Part shown: positions 51,976 through 61,445 of the stretch, piece by piece
How positions within the stretch are numbered: the first letter of the stretch is position 1
Layout: every line of letters starts with the position of its first letter
NCBI RefSeq assembly: GCF_004339765.1
Contig: NZ_SMGO01000002.1
Span: forward strand, 682,001 to 746,000
Direction: 5' to 3'
DNA length: 64,000 bases
Origin: Albibacterium bauzanense
Lineage (GTDB): Bacteria; Bacteroidota; Bacteroidia; Sphingobacteriales; Sphingobacteriaceae
Position numbers and translations under genes: made by a program
The notes under the pieces: generated by a model
What the model was told of the DNA's origin: nothing
The model's database searches: none
Seen by the model: only the letters and a program-made list of their open reading frames with translations

Positions 51976-54081
51976 CTAATAGAATCGCACTCGATTATCG
52001 ATGATTTCTGCCCGGTCGTGTAATATTTGTAAAACAGCTCCTGGAACTCGTTGTTTAACTAAGTTCAGGTTTTGTTGTTTTATAGATACAAGATTTAGCG
52101 GCTGATTAGGATTTATAAAATCATGTACTGAAACTACATAAACTCCTTGTTGTCCTTCAATACTTTTAGATATAGTGGCGGGTTGCAAGCCGAATACTGT
52201 ACCTACTACTTTATTCTCTTGTCCAATACCTGCAAGGATTGGATTAGCGAATACCGTATTTTGAACTTCAACAGGACTTTTTCCAAGTTTTTGAGCTACC
52301 TGCTCAATAGTAGATGATCCATTTAATGCCTCGTCAGTTTTCTTTATTAATTGCTTTGCTTTAATTTGATTGATTACAGCCGGCTCAATCTCTTGTTTCA
52401 CTGTTTCAAGAGGAAGAATTCCTTTTTCTCGTATCTGGGTCAAACGGGCAACAATATATTTATTTTCTAACTCGTAAACTTTATCAGTCACGTCTCCAAC
52501 TTTAGACTGGTATATCCATCTGATTAATTCACGAGGATTCATTAGATCTTGGATGGAACTTTGCATAGGAGCGATTTGAGCTCCGACCTGTGTTTCATAA
52601 CCTTCTGCCTTAGCAAGTTCTCTGAAATTATCCTTAGATACCTTACCAAAGAAGTTTGATGCTTTATTATAAGCAGCATTTAAAGTCTCCTTGCTGCTCT
52701 GGATACTCTTGTCTATAATAGCAGCTTTTACAACTCTTGACGAACCAATTTGATTGTCTATTTTTATAATGTGTACACCAAATTGCGTAGTAAGAACAAT
52801 CAGATCTCCTGTTCTGCCATTAAAAACAGCATTTTCAAAGGCAGGAATCATAGCTCCACGAGCAAATGTACCCAACTTTCCTCCATCATTCTTCGAGCCG
52901 TCTGTGCTGAATTCTGCCGCCAATGTAGCAAAGTTGGCACCATTTTGTATCAATGTTTTTATAGAGTCAGCCTTCGCTTTAGCTTGTTCATTGCCACCTT
53001 CTGCTGCCGGATTTAATAAGATATGGCTGGCAGATACAGAGTCCGGACTCATACGGCTATCTATTACCTTGGCAAGTTCATAGCTTCCATTAGAAAAGAA
53101 AGGACCTACTACAGATCCTGTAGAACTGTTAAACAAAGCTGAATCAAGCTTAGGCGATAAATCTCCCTTTTTGTAATATGCTATCGGATATTGAGTATCA
53201 GAATTGATTGAGGCAAATAATGAATCATTATCTGTCGTAGCTAATTCTGCTGCCAGTTCAATAGCTTTGTCATGTACAGCTAATGTATCACTAGCATTTG
53301 GTTCAGCATTAAATACTACATATTCAATACTGCGAGTTTCAACAGGGTTGAAAAAAGCAGCTTTATGATTGTTGTAATATGTTTTGTAGTCTTCTTCAGT
53401 TAGTTTAATGTCAGCATTGTTTATAGATGAATAATCTAATAAAACATAGCTGAAGTTAGCAATCTTATTACGTTGAATAAAATCCTCATTAGCCTCTAAT
53501 GAAGTTACATAAACACTGTTCTGAATTAGTTGATTGTATTTTTGTTGTAAACGTTCTTGTTTAATGTTTCTCAAAAAGCCTTCCCACTGTTGTTTTTGAG
53601 TACTGGTAGGAGGTTCGTTCCTTATATTGGTTAGGAATATACTTAATTGATTGCGATCAAATTCTCCAGTTTGAGGATTTGTAAATGATTGGATGATCTG
53701 AGGTGAAGGATTTTGACCAGACACCATATCATTTAATTCACTTGAGGCAACATTTAATCCAATGCGATCTATTTCTTCTTGTAAGATAGTTTGTGTTAAA
53801 TGCTGATTCCATACATTCTCAACAACATAAGCATTCATTTGGTCATTTACCGTTCCACCCATTTGCTGACGCATATTGTTCAAACCAGCTTCTACCTCAG
53901 CGTTGAATGTTGCATAATCAAGTTTTTCACCATTGATTACTCCAACCTCATTCTGATTGGCATTCATGGTTCCCAATAACTGTGGAATAATTTCGCCTAA
54001 TAAAAATGCGACAAGTGCGATACCGATTGTCCATACTACTAATAATCCCAGACGATTCCGCAAAAAAGTCATTATTCCCAT
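51976..54081 (-). CDS. ppiD: Periplasmic peptidyl-prolyl isomerase, PpiD/SurA type
   Basis: A 701-residue membrane-anchored chaperone. One N-terminal membrane segment (LGLLVVWTIGIALVAFLLGEI, about residues 12-32 with the last residue beyond) is followed by a SurA_N_3-type domain. A parvulin domain lies at about 345-440 (SASHILLNPAAEGGNEQAKA, GTFARGAMIPAFENAVF, FGVHIIKID), and a second degenerate region completes the C-terminal half. It helps fold outer-membrane proteins. It lies in the same orientation as lptC and the barrel gene, but 148 bp separate it from lptC, so it probably has its own promoter. Confidence 0.94.
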   Translation of the reverse strand: MGIMTFLRNRLGLLVVWTIGIALVAFLLGEIIPQLLGTMNANQNEVGVINGEKLDYATFNAEVEAGLNNMRQQMGGTVNDQMNAYVVENVWNQHLTQTILQEEIDRIGLNVASSELNDMVSGQNPSPQIIQSFTNPQTGEFDRNQLSIFLTNIRNEPPTSTQKQQWEGFLRNIKQERLQQKYNQLIQNSVYVTSLEANEDFIQRNKIANFSYVLLDYSSINNADIKLTEEDYKTYYNNHKAAFFNPVETRSIEYVVFNAEPNASDTLAVHDKAIELAAELATTDNDSLFASINSDTQYPIAYYKKGDLSPKLDSALFNSSTGSVVGPFFSNGSYELAKVIDSRMSPDSVSASHILLNPAAEGGNEQAKAKADSIKTLIQNGANFATLAAEFSTDGSKNDGGKLGTFARGAMIPAFENAVFNGRTGDLIVLTTQFGVHIIKIDNQIGSSRVVKAAIIDKSIQSSKETLNAAYNKASNFFGKVSKDNFRELAKAEGYETQVGAQIAPMQSSIQDLMNPRELIRWIYQSKVGDVTDKVYELENKYIVARLTQIREKGILPLETVKQEIEPAVINQIKAKQLIKKTDEALNGSSTIEQVAQKLGKSPVEVQNTVFANPILAGIGQENKVVGTVFGLQPATISKSIEGQQGVYVVSVHDFINPNQPLNLVSIKQQNLNLVKQRVPGAVLQILHDRAEIIDNRVRFY

Positions 54082-54229
54082 AATAATCTATTATATTATT
54101 TTCGTTAAATTACATTGTTATTTTCATTTGTTCTTTACAAATGAGGGCGCAAGATACAATTAAATGTAAAAATTAAAAAAGATAAAATTAAAAAGATAAC
54201 GATGAAATGTCTGTCTTTTAAACTACTAT

Positions 54230-54817
54230 CTAAAATCTTTTCGGACCACTGAATTCGAAGTTCCCAGTTTGCGAGGTAATTTCAAAATATGAGAAGTCTT
54301 CTTTTGCCCAAAATGAGGTTCCATATGAGACTTGATTGTTTATAATAATGGTTACAGGTAAATTTGAATAAAAGCGTTTTTCATTCTCATCCCATATTAA
54401 TTCTTCTGATTTTAAAGTCATTCCATCGGCGCGGGTTGCAACTACATTCTTTCGTAATTCTGTAATGCCGGTATTAACACGTTGAATAGCATAATCTGAT
54501 TTTACACGCTGAGTCTCCGAGCGGGTAGAATCGTACATAATTAGTAAACCACCTTGCGGAAATTCATAATAAGGATTTTCAGTATTGAAGTGAAGCATCT
54601 TAGGAGTAGTTAGCTGTGCTTTCACAACTGCAGAATCGCTGTATAGTACTTTAACTCCATACGACACATCGACAGGGTCTTCAATTTTCTGACTAGAAAC
54701 ACGCTCAACTTCTTTTAAATCATTTTCACAGGCAGAGAATGAAAGTACGAGAATGAAAACTGCAACCTTTTTGATGATGCTAAATATATGTACTTTATAT
54801 AGTAGATTAGCATTCAT
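54230..54817 (-). CDS. lptC: LPS export protein LptC
   Basis: From ATG 54817 the product has 195 residues. It has a lipobox-type signal (VAVFILVLSFSACEND, Cys near residue 30), then the LptC beta-jellyroll: DVSYGVKVLYSDSAVVKAQL, GGLLIMYDSTRSETQ and LKSEELIWDENEKRFYSN. In Bacteroidota LptC is often a lipoprotein rather than a transmembrane protein. It carries LPS from LptBFG to LptA. It is 8 bp after the barrel gene and part of the same operon. Confidence 0.9.
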   Translation of the reverse strand: MNANLLYKVHIFSIIKKVAVFILVLSFSACENDLKEVERVSSQKIEDPVDVSYGVKVLYSDSAVVKAQLTTPKMLHFNTENPYYEFPQGGLLIMYDSTRSETQRVKSDYAIQRVNTGITELRKNVVATRADGMTLKSEELIWDENEKRFYSNLPVTIIINNQVSYGTSFWAKEDFSYFEITSQTGNFEFSGPKRF

Positions 54818-54825
54818 AAGTTTTA

Positions 54826-56127
54826 CTAATCGTATTGATAGCGTTGAAACCAACGATCATTTAAGGTAAAGCCTAAACGAAAGGTTACATATTTCTCTTT
54901 AACCAAACTATTCTCTAAGGATCCGCGTTGACCTAATTCAGCAGAGAAGTTAATTTTATAAAAAGTAGTTTGTCGATTAGAAGCAAGTGGTATACCTAAT
55001 CCAACCGTTACAGCCATATCGTTGATATTTTGATCATTGATCTTTAGGTTCGTTTTATCATAACGAAATCCAAAACGATAATCGACTAGATTAAGATATT
55101 TATTGGAGGTATAATCAGGAGTAATATTACCTCCAATGGCAATTCCGTAGCTGTCTTCTAAAGAAGAAGGTAGATCTCCTTCTTTGAAATCAGACCACTG
55201 TCCATAATGAAAGTCTGCACCCACTAACCATTTATTTCGCTTACTTAAACTAAAGCCTAATTTATGTTCCATTGGCATAATAACATCCTTTGGAGAATTT
55301 TGAATTAAGGAAATAGTATCTAAGGCAATATTTTCTTCTGTAGCCGTAGCATTTCCAAATGTGCGGATAGCCACCTCTGTTTCTTTAGACCTGATCGATT
55401 TTCCTGCATTTCCGGCGTAGCCAATAACAAGGCCATAATCATCACCAATATTTGTAAAGTATTGAATGCCATAGTCGAACGCAAACCCATTAATTACTCT
55501 GCTGTTTTCTATTTTAGAGTTTAAGGCTCCAGTATTTACAGGGAACTGTACTTCTTGATTATTATCAAGTTTGCCAAAAAGATATCCTGCATTTGCTCCA
55601 ATACTAAATTTCTTTCCAAGTTGAATGCCGTATCCGAAATATGCTTTGGATAAGCCACCTTCACCAGAGTAAACGTTATTAACCTCAATATTATTGATTG
55701 TTGATGGACTAGAATAGCGATATCCTAAATCTGAATAAGGTAAAAGTCCGAAACTAAGTGCCGATTTTGCACTTACAGGCACTGCAAAACTTAAATAGCC
55801 AAGTGAAAAATCGGAATTGTTTTGTTTAATGTTATCGCGCTCTAGTGTAGATAGATTACCATATACACCAATATCAATCGTCATTAATCGGATACCTGAA
55901 TAAGATGCAGGATTACTTGAATTAATATTAAAATAAGAACCTAACCCACGTATACCTGTTGAAATTCCGCCCAATGCCCGTAATTGAGGAAGGTGCTCTC
56001 CACGTAATTCACCGAGTCCATATTGCGAATAAGGTGAACTAGTATTTGATTGCGCTAAAGCCCCTGAGACAGTAAATAGTAAAGTAAGACATGTTAATAT
56101 ACGGATAGGTAATTTTGATTTAATCAT
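54826..56127 (-). CDS. Outer-membrane beta-barrel protein, FadL/PorV-like
   Basis: From ATG 56127 the product has 433 residues: signal peptide (LTCLTLLFTVSGALAQ), then SNTSSPYSQYGLGEL and alternating beta strands with many Gly and aromatic girdle residues, ending in RFGFRYDKTN ... FRLGFTLNDRWF, as in FadL/OmpP1-type barrels. Barrel genes of this sort often precede lptC in Bacteroidota, frequently with a type III pantothenate kinase upstream; here purQ lies upstream instead, 44 bp away. Its transported substrate is unknown. Confidence 0.85.
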   Translation of the reverse strand: MIKSKLPIRILTCLTLLFTVSGALAQSNTSSPYSQYGLGELRGEHLPQLRALGGISTGIRGLGSYFNINSSNPASYSGIRLMTIDIGVYGNLSTLERDNIKQNNSDFSLGYLSFAVPVSAKSALSFGLLPYSDLGYRYSSPSTINNIEVNNVYSGEGGLSKAYFGYGIQLGKKFSIGANAGYLFGKLDNNQEVQFPVNTGALNSKIENSRVINGFAFDYGIQYFTNIGDDYGLVIGYAGNAGKSIRSKETEVAIRTFGNATATEENIALDTISLIQNSPKDVIMPMEHKLGFSLSKRNKWLVGADFHYGQWSDFKEGDLPSSLEDSYGIAIGGNITPDYTSNKYLNLVDYRFGFRYDKTNLKINDQNINDMAVTVGLGIPLASNRQTTFYKINFSAELGQRGSLENSLVKEKYVTFRLGFTLNDRWFQRYQYD

Positions 56128-56171
56128 GTATTTTTTATCGTAAATCATTCAGGCGGTATTTCTGAAGAAAA

Positions 56172-56861
56172 TTAGTAAACTGTGGATAAAATAGATTCAA
56201 AAAGGATTAAACCATCATCATTTGCTAAGAGGCTATTTGAAGCTCGTTCTGGGTGAGGCATTAAGCCAAAAACATTCCTATTTTTATTGGAAACACCAGC
56301 AATGTTGTTTATTGAACCATTTAGGTTGCTTTCAGCAGTAATATTTCCATTATAATCACAATAACGGAATAAAACCTGGTCATTATCATCCAGCTTTTTT
56401 AATGTATCTGCATCTGCAAAATAATTCCCCTCGCCATGAGCAATTGGAATCTTTAGTGCCTTGTTTAAATCTATTTGTGATGTAACTAATGAATCATTTG
56501 TTTCTGCTTTGATATAAGTATTAGCACAAATAAACTTTTGATTCTTATTCTGTAACAGGGCTCCTGGAAGTAAGCCGGCTTCTGTTAATATTTGGAAGCC
56601 ATTGCATATTCCTAATACATTTCCTCCTTTATTCGCGAAAGAAATAATTTCTTGCATAATTGGTGAAAACTTAGCAATAGCTCCAGAACGAAGATAATCA
56701 CCAAAAGAGAATCCTCCTGGCAAAACAATAAAGTCTGCTCCTTGCAAATCTTTATCTTTATGCCATAGACGAACTACATCCTGGCCCATAATATGTTGTA
56801 ATGTATATATTATATCTTCATCACAATTTGATCCAGGGAAAACTACAACTCCAAATTTCAT
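56172..56861 (-). CDS. purQ: Phosphoribosylformylglycinamidine synthase subunit PurQ
   Basis: A 229-residue class I glutamine amidotransferase with VVVFPGSNCDEDI at the start, GGFSFGDYLRSGAIA, nucleophile Cys in VLGICNGFQILTEAGLL and the His/Glu pair in GLMPHPERAS. It supplies ammonia to PurL in purine synthesis. A separate PurQ implies a small-type PurL with PurS; no purS or purL is present here. It is on the same strand as the barrel and lptC. Confidence 0.96.
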   Translation of the reverse strand: MKFGVVVFPGSNCDEDIIYTLQHIMGQDVVRLWHKDKDLQGADFIVLPGGFSFGDYLRSGAIAKFSPIMQEIISFANKGGNVLGICNGFQILTEAGLLPGALLQNKNQKFICANTYIKAETNDSLVTSQIDLNKALKIPIAHGEGNYFADADTLKKLDDNDQVLFRYCDYNGNITAESNLNGSINNIAGVSNKNRNVFGLMPHPERASNSLLANDDGLILFESILSTVY

Positions 56862-57008
56862 TTTTGATAGACTTAATTAGGGCCTTTTGAGCCAATTATT
56901 TTATACATGCAATTCTAAAAAGCAGAAATTAACTGTATTATCATGCAAATCTATTCAAATTTTAAATGCTTTGCATGGTATTTTTGTTAAAAAAGGTTAA
57001 AGATTTTA

Positions 57009-57989
57009 CTAAAACCATTGGAAATACAGAATAGCTAAAATTAACAATGCAAATGATCCTTCGTATAACCAACGTATTCTTGCATGTGTAAAGTAGTAAG
57101 CCATATAAATGGTTAAGGGAGGAATACATAGGAGAAAATGATATTCCTCGAAGTTAGAGTTTAGGTAAAATGAAAGTAATCCAAGAATCAGCATGAAAAA
57201 AAGTAGTTGGAATGACTTTCGGATATGAATCACACTTTTAAAGAAGTTTTGCCGAATAGAAATAACGAATAGTATAAGTATTAAAGCCGGGGCAATCAGT
57301 ACCAGGTAATCATAAATATCAATATTCAATGATGTCGGAAATGGATGCGTTAAAGGCAGCCAGATACTTCTGAAAAGAAAAAGCTTATCCAACCATAAAT
57401 AAATGACAAATAAAATAAAATACACAGTTAAAAAGCCAAGGACACCTGCTGTCCATTCTCGCCAATTAAAAGGTCGAAGCAAAATGAGGTTAATCCATAA
57501 TAATAGAAACATGGCAATAAATGGAAAATAAAACAATGTTCCTACGGCAACGATTAGCCCTAAGTCGTACATAACCGACTTAATCTCAGCACGACGATAA
57601 ATAAACAAGAACTTATCTATCATCCATATTAGAAAAAAATTGCAAATTAAAGTGGATGATAAAGTAAGAAATGGGGTTAGCATACTGGCTAGGGTAATGT
57701 ATAGCAGAGCTGTTAAATAGTTAGGTTTACCAAGCAGGTTATATTTATTTACGACGAAATTCAGTAAGAGCCCTTGAATGATGGTTAGAGCCACAGTAAT
57801 TAGAACACTTATCGTAGGTGTTATCATTTCTTCAAAAAGATTTCCCGTGAGGTTAGAAATAGCGGGCTCAAAAAATATCGGTCTTAAATCTTCTGGAAAA
57901 TTAATAAATGCTCCGATACATAATAGCGAAGCTAAGGGGATCAAATAGAGGAAATTAAACGGGTTGAAACTTCTAAATATATTGATCAT
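57009..57989 (-). CDS. DUF6427 integral membrane protein
   Basis: A 326-residue polytopic protein with about nine hydrophobic segments, starting MINIFRSFNPFNFLYLIPLA, the recognisable opening of a Bacteroidota-only family (DUF6427) that older annotations call a carotene monooxygenase without evidence. Function unknown. It is followed downstream, after 147 bp, by purQ on the same strand. The 294-bp region to the next gene (57990-58283) holds a 12-bp direct repeat but no gene. Confidence 0.85.
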   Translation of the reverse strand: MINIFRSFNPFNFLYLIPLASLLCIGAFINFPEDLRPIFFEPAISNLTGNLFEEMITPTISVLITVALTIIQGLLLNFVVNKYNLLGKPNYLTALLYITLASMLTPFLTLSSTLICNFFLIWMIDKFLFIYRRAEIKSVMYDLGLIVAVGTLFYFPFIAMFLLLWINLILLRPFNWREWTAGVLGFLTVYFILFVIYLWLDKLFLFRSIWLPLTHPFPTSLNIDIYDYLVLIAPALILILFVISIRQNFFKSVIHIRKSFQLLFFMLILGLLSFYLNSNFEEYHFLLCIPPLTIYMAYYFTHARIRWLYEGSFALLILAILYFQWF

Positions 57990-58029
57990 ACTTAATGTAT
58001 AGGGTTTCTTAAAGCAAAATTACTTAATT

Positions 58030-58082
58030 ATTTAGGCTATTCCTTTATTCTATTGCCTTTAACTCATTGATTTAGGCTATTT
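58030..58082. repeat. Direct repeat in the intergenic region before the GH20 gene
   Basis: ATTTAGGCTATT occurs at 58030-58041 and again at 58070-58081, 40 bp apart, in the 294-bp gap between divergent genes. It could be a pair of binding sites. Apart from this, I see only AT-rich sequence without a convincing TAnnTTTG element in the gap. Confidence 0.3.
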
Positions 58083-58283
58083 CATTGTTCATCGTTTTCG
58101 TTAATACTTATATATGAGCATATTAATGGAAAATAAACAATTTAAACTATTAAATTTTATGCAATCGATTGTGTTTGCTTTCACCTTGTTTTTTGAAATT
58201 ATAAATCTTATAATCGTTAATCATTCGTAAGAAATGATTATATTTTGATCACCATTTTTAATAGAAACCTTGATATAAACGCT

Positions 58284-60140
58284 ATGAAATTAAAAAAGAC
58301 TTTAAAAACTTTCATGGCTCTTTTGCTGATATTAGGAGGATCTACTTACAGTTTTGCACAACAGGTAGAGACTTTTTCAATTATCCCCAAACCAGCCTCC
58401 ATACAAGCTAAAAGCCCTGTATTTAAATTAAATAATCAAACACAGATTATTGCAAAAAGTGAAGATACACGTAAAATGGTATCCTTGTTTAATGATTTGA
58501 TATGGGATCGCTATAAGATACGTCTTGCCGTAAGCTCATTAGACGCTGCAAAGAATGTTATTATATTAGAAGAAACAACACCTACTAATCAAGAAGAATA
58601 TACGCTTGACGTTAACAAAGATCAGGTTGTAATTAAAGGGGGAAATGCGGGGTTATTTTATGGGTTGCAGTCTCTATTGCAACTTATTGAAAATGTAGAT
58701 GGACAGTTAACAGTTCCTGGTGTTCTTATTAATGATAAACCAGAATTTGGTTATCGGGGAGTAATGATTGATGTTGCAAGACATTTTTTCACCCTTGATC
58801 AAATGAAGAAAATAGTGGATCAAATGGCATATTTTAAGTTTAATCGTCTTCATTGGCATTTAACAGATGACCAAGGTTGGAGATTAGAAATTAAAAAATA
58901 TCCTAAACTTACTGAGGTTTCAGCTTGGAGAGATTCGACCATTATTGGAAGGTATTCAGACTTTAAGCCATTTATATACGATGGAGAAAAGCACGGAGGA
59001 TATTATACACAAGAAGAAGCTCGTGAGTTTGTAAAATATGCTGCCGATAGGAAAATTACAGTTATTCCAGAGATAGAAGTACCGGGTCATAATACAGCAG
59101 TTTTAACAGCCTATCCTGAACTTGGCAATGGAACAGGCCCTTACCATGTTTTAGGCTATTGGGGAGTTATGCCTACTATTTTGGGTCCCAATGAAGCAAC
59201 ATTTAAATTTATAGAAGATGTATTAACAGAAGTAATGGATATTTTTCCAAGTGAACTCATTCATATAGGAGGAGATGAAGCACCAAAGGATGAATGGAAA
59301 GCATCGTCGGTAGCGCAAAGTTTTATTAAGAAAAACAAAATAAAGGATGAACATGAATTGCAGAGTTGGTTTACCAATCGTGTTGGAGAATTTCTAAACA
59401 AACATGGTAGACGACTTATCGGTTGGGATGAAATCTTAGAAGGAGGCGGACTTGCAGAGAATGCCATTGTAATGAGCTGGCGCGGAGAAAAGGGTGGTAT
59501 AGCTGCTGCGCAAGCAGGTCACGATGTTATTATGACTCCTAATAGTTATCTATATATAGATTACCTTCAATCTAAAGATGCAGCCTCAGAGCCTTTGTCC
59601 ATTGGCGGATTCGTACCTTTAGATAAAGTATATGGTTATAATCCAAGGCCTGGTGCATTAACTCAGGATGAACAGAAACATATACTTGGCGTACAGGCAA
59701 ATCTGTGGACAGAATATATTGCAACTGATAATAAATTGGAATACATGTTATTCCCCCGTATGCTTGCCCTTTCAGAAGTAGCCTGGACAGGTACTGCAAG
59801 GCAAAATTATGATGAGTTTACAACTCAGCGTTTACCAGAAAGATTACAAGAACTGGAGCGTCAGCATATCAACTATCGTATTCCGGAAGCAAAAGTTGAG
59901 GTCGGAATAAATAATATATCAGGTCGGAAAACAGTTACAATTACTCCATTTGTGGCTAATAGTACAGTGTATTATACGATAGATGGACATAAAGCAGATA
60001 ATAATGGAACGCTTTATAAGGGTACTTTTGAGATGCCATTTGTGGGAAAAGGACAAGGACCTTTGAAGCTGAACTATATTATTGAAACTCCTGGAGGTAG
60101 AGCCAGCTCAATGTTTACTGATTCATTAGGAGTAGAATAA
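58284..60140 (+). CDS. Beta-N-acetylhexosaminidase, GH20
   Basis: From ATG 58284 the product has 618 residues: signal peptide (FMALLLILGGSTYSFAQQ), a GH20b-type N-terminal domain (about 22-150), the catalytic TIM barrel (about 155-510) with RGVMIDVARHFF, FNRLHWHLTDDQGWR and the Asp331-Glu332 pair in IHIGGDEAPKDEW, and a C-terminal beta domain (FN3/CHB_HEX_C-like). It removes terminal GlcNAc or GalNAc from glycans by substrate-assisted catalysis and is exported. The frame upstream (from 58245) adds 13 residues without a better start. It heads a row of hydrolase genes. Confidence 0.95.
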   Translation: MKLKKTLKTFMALLLILGGSTYSFAQQVETFSIIPKPASIQAKSPVFKLNNQTQIIAKSEDTRKMVSLFNDLIWDRYKIRLAVSSLDAAKNVIILEETTPTNQEEYTLDVNKDQVVIKGGNAGLFYGLQSLLQLIENVDGQLTVPGVLINDKPEFGYRGVMIDVARHFFTLDQMKKIVDQMAYFKFNRLHWHLTDDQGWRLEIKKYPKLTEVSAWRDSTIIGRYSDFKPFIYDGEKHGGYYTQEEAREFVKYAADRKITVIPEIEVPGHNTAVLTAYPELGNGTGPYHVLGYWGVMPTILGPNEATFKFIEDVLTEVMDIFPSELIHIGGDEAPKDEWKASSVAQSFIKKNKIKDEHELQSWFTNRVGEFLNKHGRRLIGWDEILEGGGLAENAIVMSWRGEKGGIAAAQAGHDVIMTPNSYLYIDYLQSKDAASEPLSIGGFVPLDKVYGYNPRPGALTQDEQKHILGVQANLWTEYIATDNKLEYMLFPRMLALSEVAWTGTARQNYDEFTTQRLPERLQELERQHINYRIPEAKVEVGINNISGRKTVTITPFVANSTVYYTIDGHKADNNGTLYKGTFEMPFVGKGQGPLKLNYIIETPGGRASSMFTDSLGVE

Positions 60141-60170
60141 CTTCAATGAAATAGATAAATAGAAAATGTT

Positions 60171-61251
60171 ATGAAGAAATCAATCATTTTAATAGTCTTC
60201 TTACTATCAACTGCATCCCTTTTTGCACAATCAACAGATCGTGCAGAAAATTTAATTGTAATTACGATAGATGGTGCTAGATGGAATGAAGTGTTTGGAG
60301 GAGCAGATTCTATAATCCTTTTTAATGATAAGTTTAAGAAGACAGAAGCAGCTCGTCTTACTAGAAAATTTTGGGCCGAAACTGCCGTTGAACGCCGTCA
60401 AAAGCTTATGCCCTTTTTATGGAGTACAATAGAGAAGCAAGGACGTATATATGGTAATAGAAATTACGGAAACAATGTTTCTGTAAAAAACTTAACTAAT
60501 ATCTCTAAGCCAGGATACAGTGAAATCTTTACCGGCACAGTCGATACAGCTATTAAATCGAATGATCTTACTGAAAATCAATACTAACGTATTTGAGTTT
60601 ATTAACAAACAACCCGAGTTTGAAGGTAAGGTAGCTTCTTTTGCATCTTGGGATAGAGCCTCAGCATATTTGAATGCAAAAAGAAGTGGCTTTATGATTA
60701 ATGGGGGACATACAGATATAGCAGGGCCAAATCTATCGCCACTACAAGAAACGTTAAATAATTTACAACAACTATCTCACAGGGGTGAGAGTTCCAGGCC
60801 TGATTATATAACCTATTTGCATGCCAAAGAATACTTAAGGATTAATCAGCCAAGAGTATTAAGTATTGGTTTTGCATGGACGGATGATATGGCACATGAT
60901 GGCAGCTATCCTCTTTATTTAGAAAAGATATTTACTTTCGATACAATGATTGCAGATTTGTGGAGTTATATACAATCATTGCCACAATATAGAGATAATA
61001 CAGCATTGCTTATTACGGTTGATCATGGAAGAGGCTACAATGAACAATGGGTCTCGCATGGAGCTACGATACCACATTCTAATGAAATATGGTTTGCTAT
61101 CATGGGACCAGGAATTCATCCTCAAGGAGAAATGAAAGTTAATGCAAATTTATTTCAAAATCAATTTGCACAAACAATGGCGTATCTGTTAGGGTTACAA
61201 TATCAATCATCTAAACCTATCGGAGATAGGATTGAGAACCTGGATGAATAA
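60171..61251 (+). pseudogene. Alkaline-phosphatase-fold hydrolase, frameshifted
   Basis: Two overlapping frames make one protein of about 355 residues. The first (60171-60587) has a signal peptide (IILIVFLLSTASLFAQ) and the metal-site motif LIVITIDGARWNEVFGGAD, ending with ISKPGYSEIFTG. The second frame resumes with TNVFEFINKQPEFEGKVASF and has LLITVDHGRGYNEQWVSHG near its end. The shift lies close to 60570-60587 and needs one inserted or two missing bases. Members of this superfamily are phosphodiesterases or phosphatases and sulfatase relatives. It follows the GH20 gene by 30 bp. A sequencing error cannot be excluded. Confidence 0.8.
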
Positions 61252-61296
61252 AAAATATTAATTAACTCAATTATTACATTTATTTTACAAAGATAA

Positions 61297-61329
61297 TTTG
61301 CATACAGTGTATAAAGTACACTATATTTG
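61297..61329 (+). promoter_or_regulatory. Consensus promoter with internal inverted repeat
   Basis: TTTG (61297-61300), a 21-nt spacer and TATATTTG (61322-61329) match the consensus. Inside the spacer, AGTGTA and TACACT (61306-61322) form an inverted repeat around TAAAG that ends on the -7 element, a good operator position. Confidence 0.6.
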
Positions 61330-61334
61330 TCCTT

Positions 61335-61400
61335 TCATAATTTAGGTTTATAATTGGTTAGTAAAGGTCTTCAGTCTCCCCGACTGAAGGCCTTTCTTTT
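61335..61400 (+). ncRNA. Possible small RNA or attenuated leader
   Basis: A transcript from the promoter at 61297-61329 would run about 60 nt and end at the hairpin 61364-61391. I saw no ATG-started reading frame within it. It could be a short RNA, or the leader of the phosphodiester glycosidase gene with conditional termination. It is inferred from promoter and terminator only. Confidence 0.35.
61364..61397 (+). terminator. Intrinsic terminator hairpin
   Basis: AGGTCTTCAGTC pairs with GACTGAAGGCCT (one G-U pair) around TCCCC, followed by TTCTTTTT. It ends either the upstream frameshifted gene or a short transcript from the nearby promoter. Confidence 0.8.
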
Positions 61401-61445
61401 TATAGATATATTTCTTAGGGCTTATAATATTTGTATTTTTAGATC

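Noticed and set aside
60570-60587. Programmed +1 frameshift in the phosphatase-type gene
   Set aside because: There is no slippery run or rare-codon/stop context that would favour programmed shifting; mutation or sequencing error is simpler.
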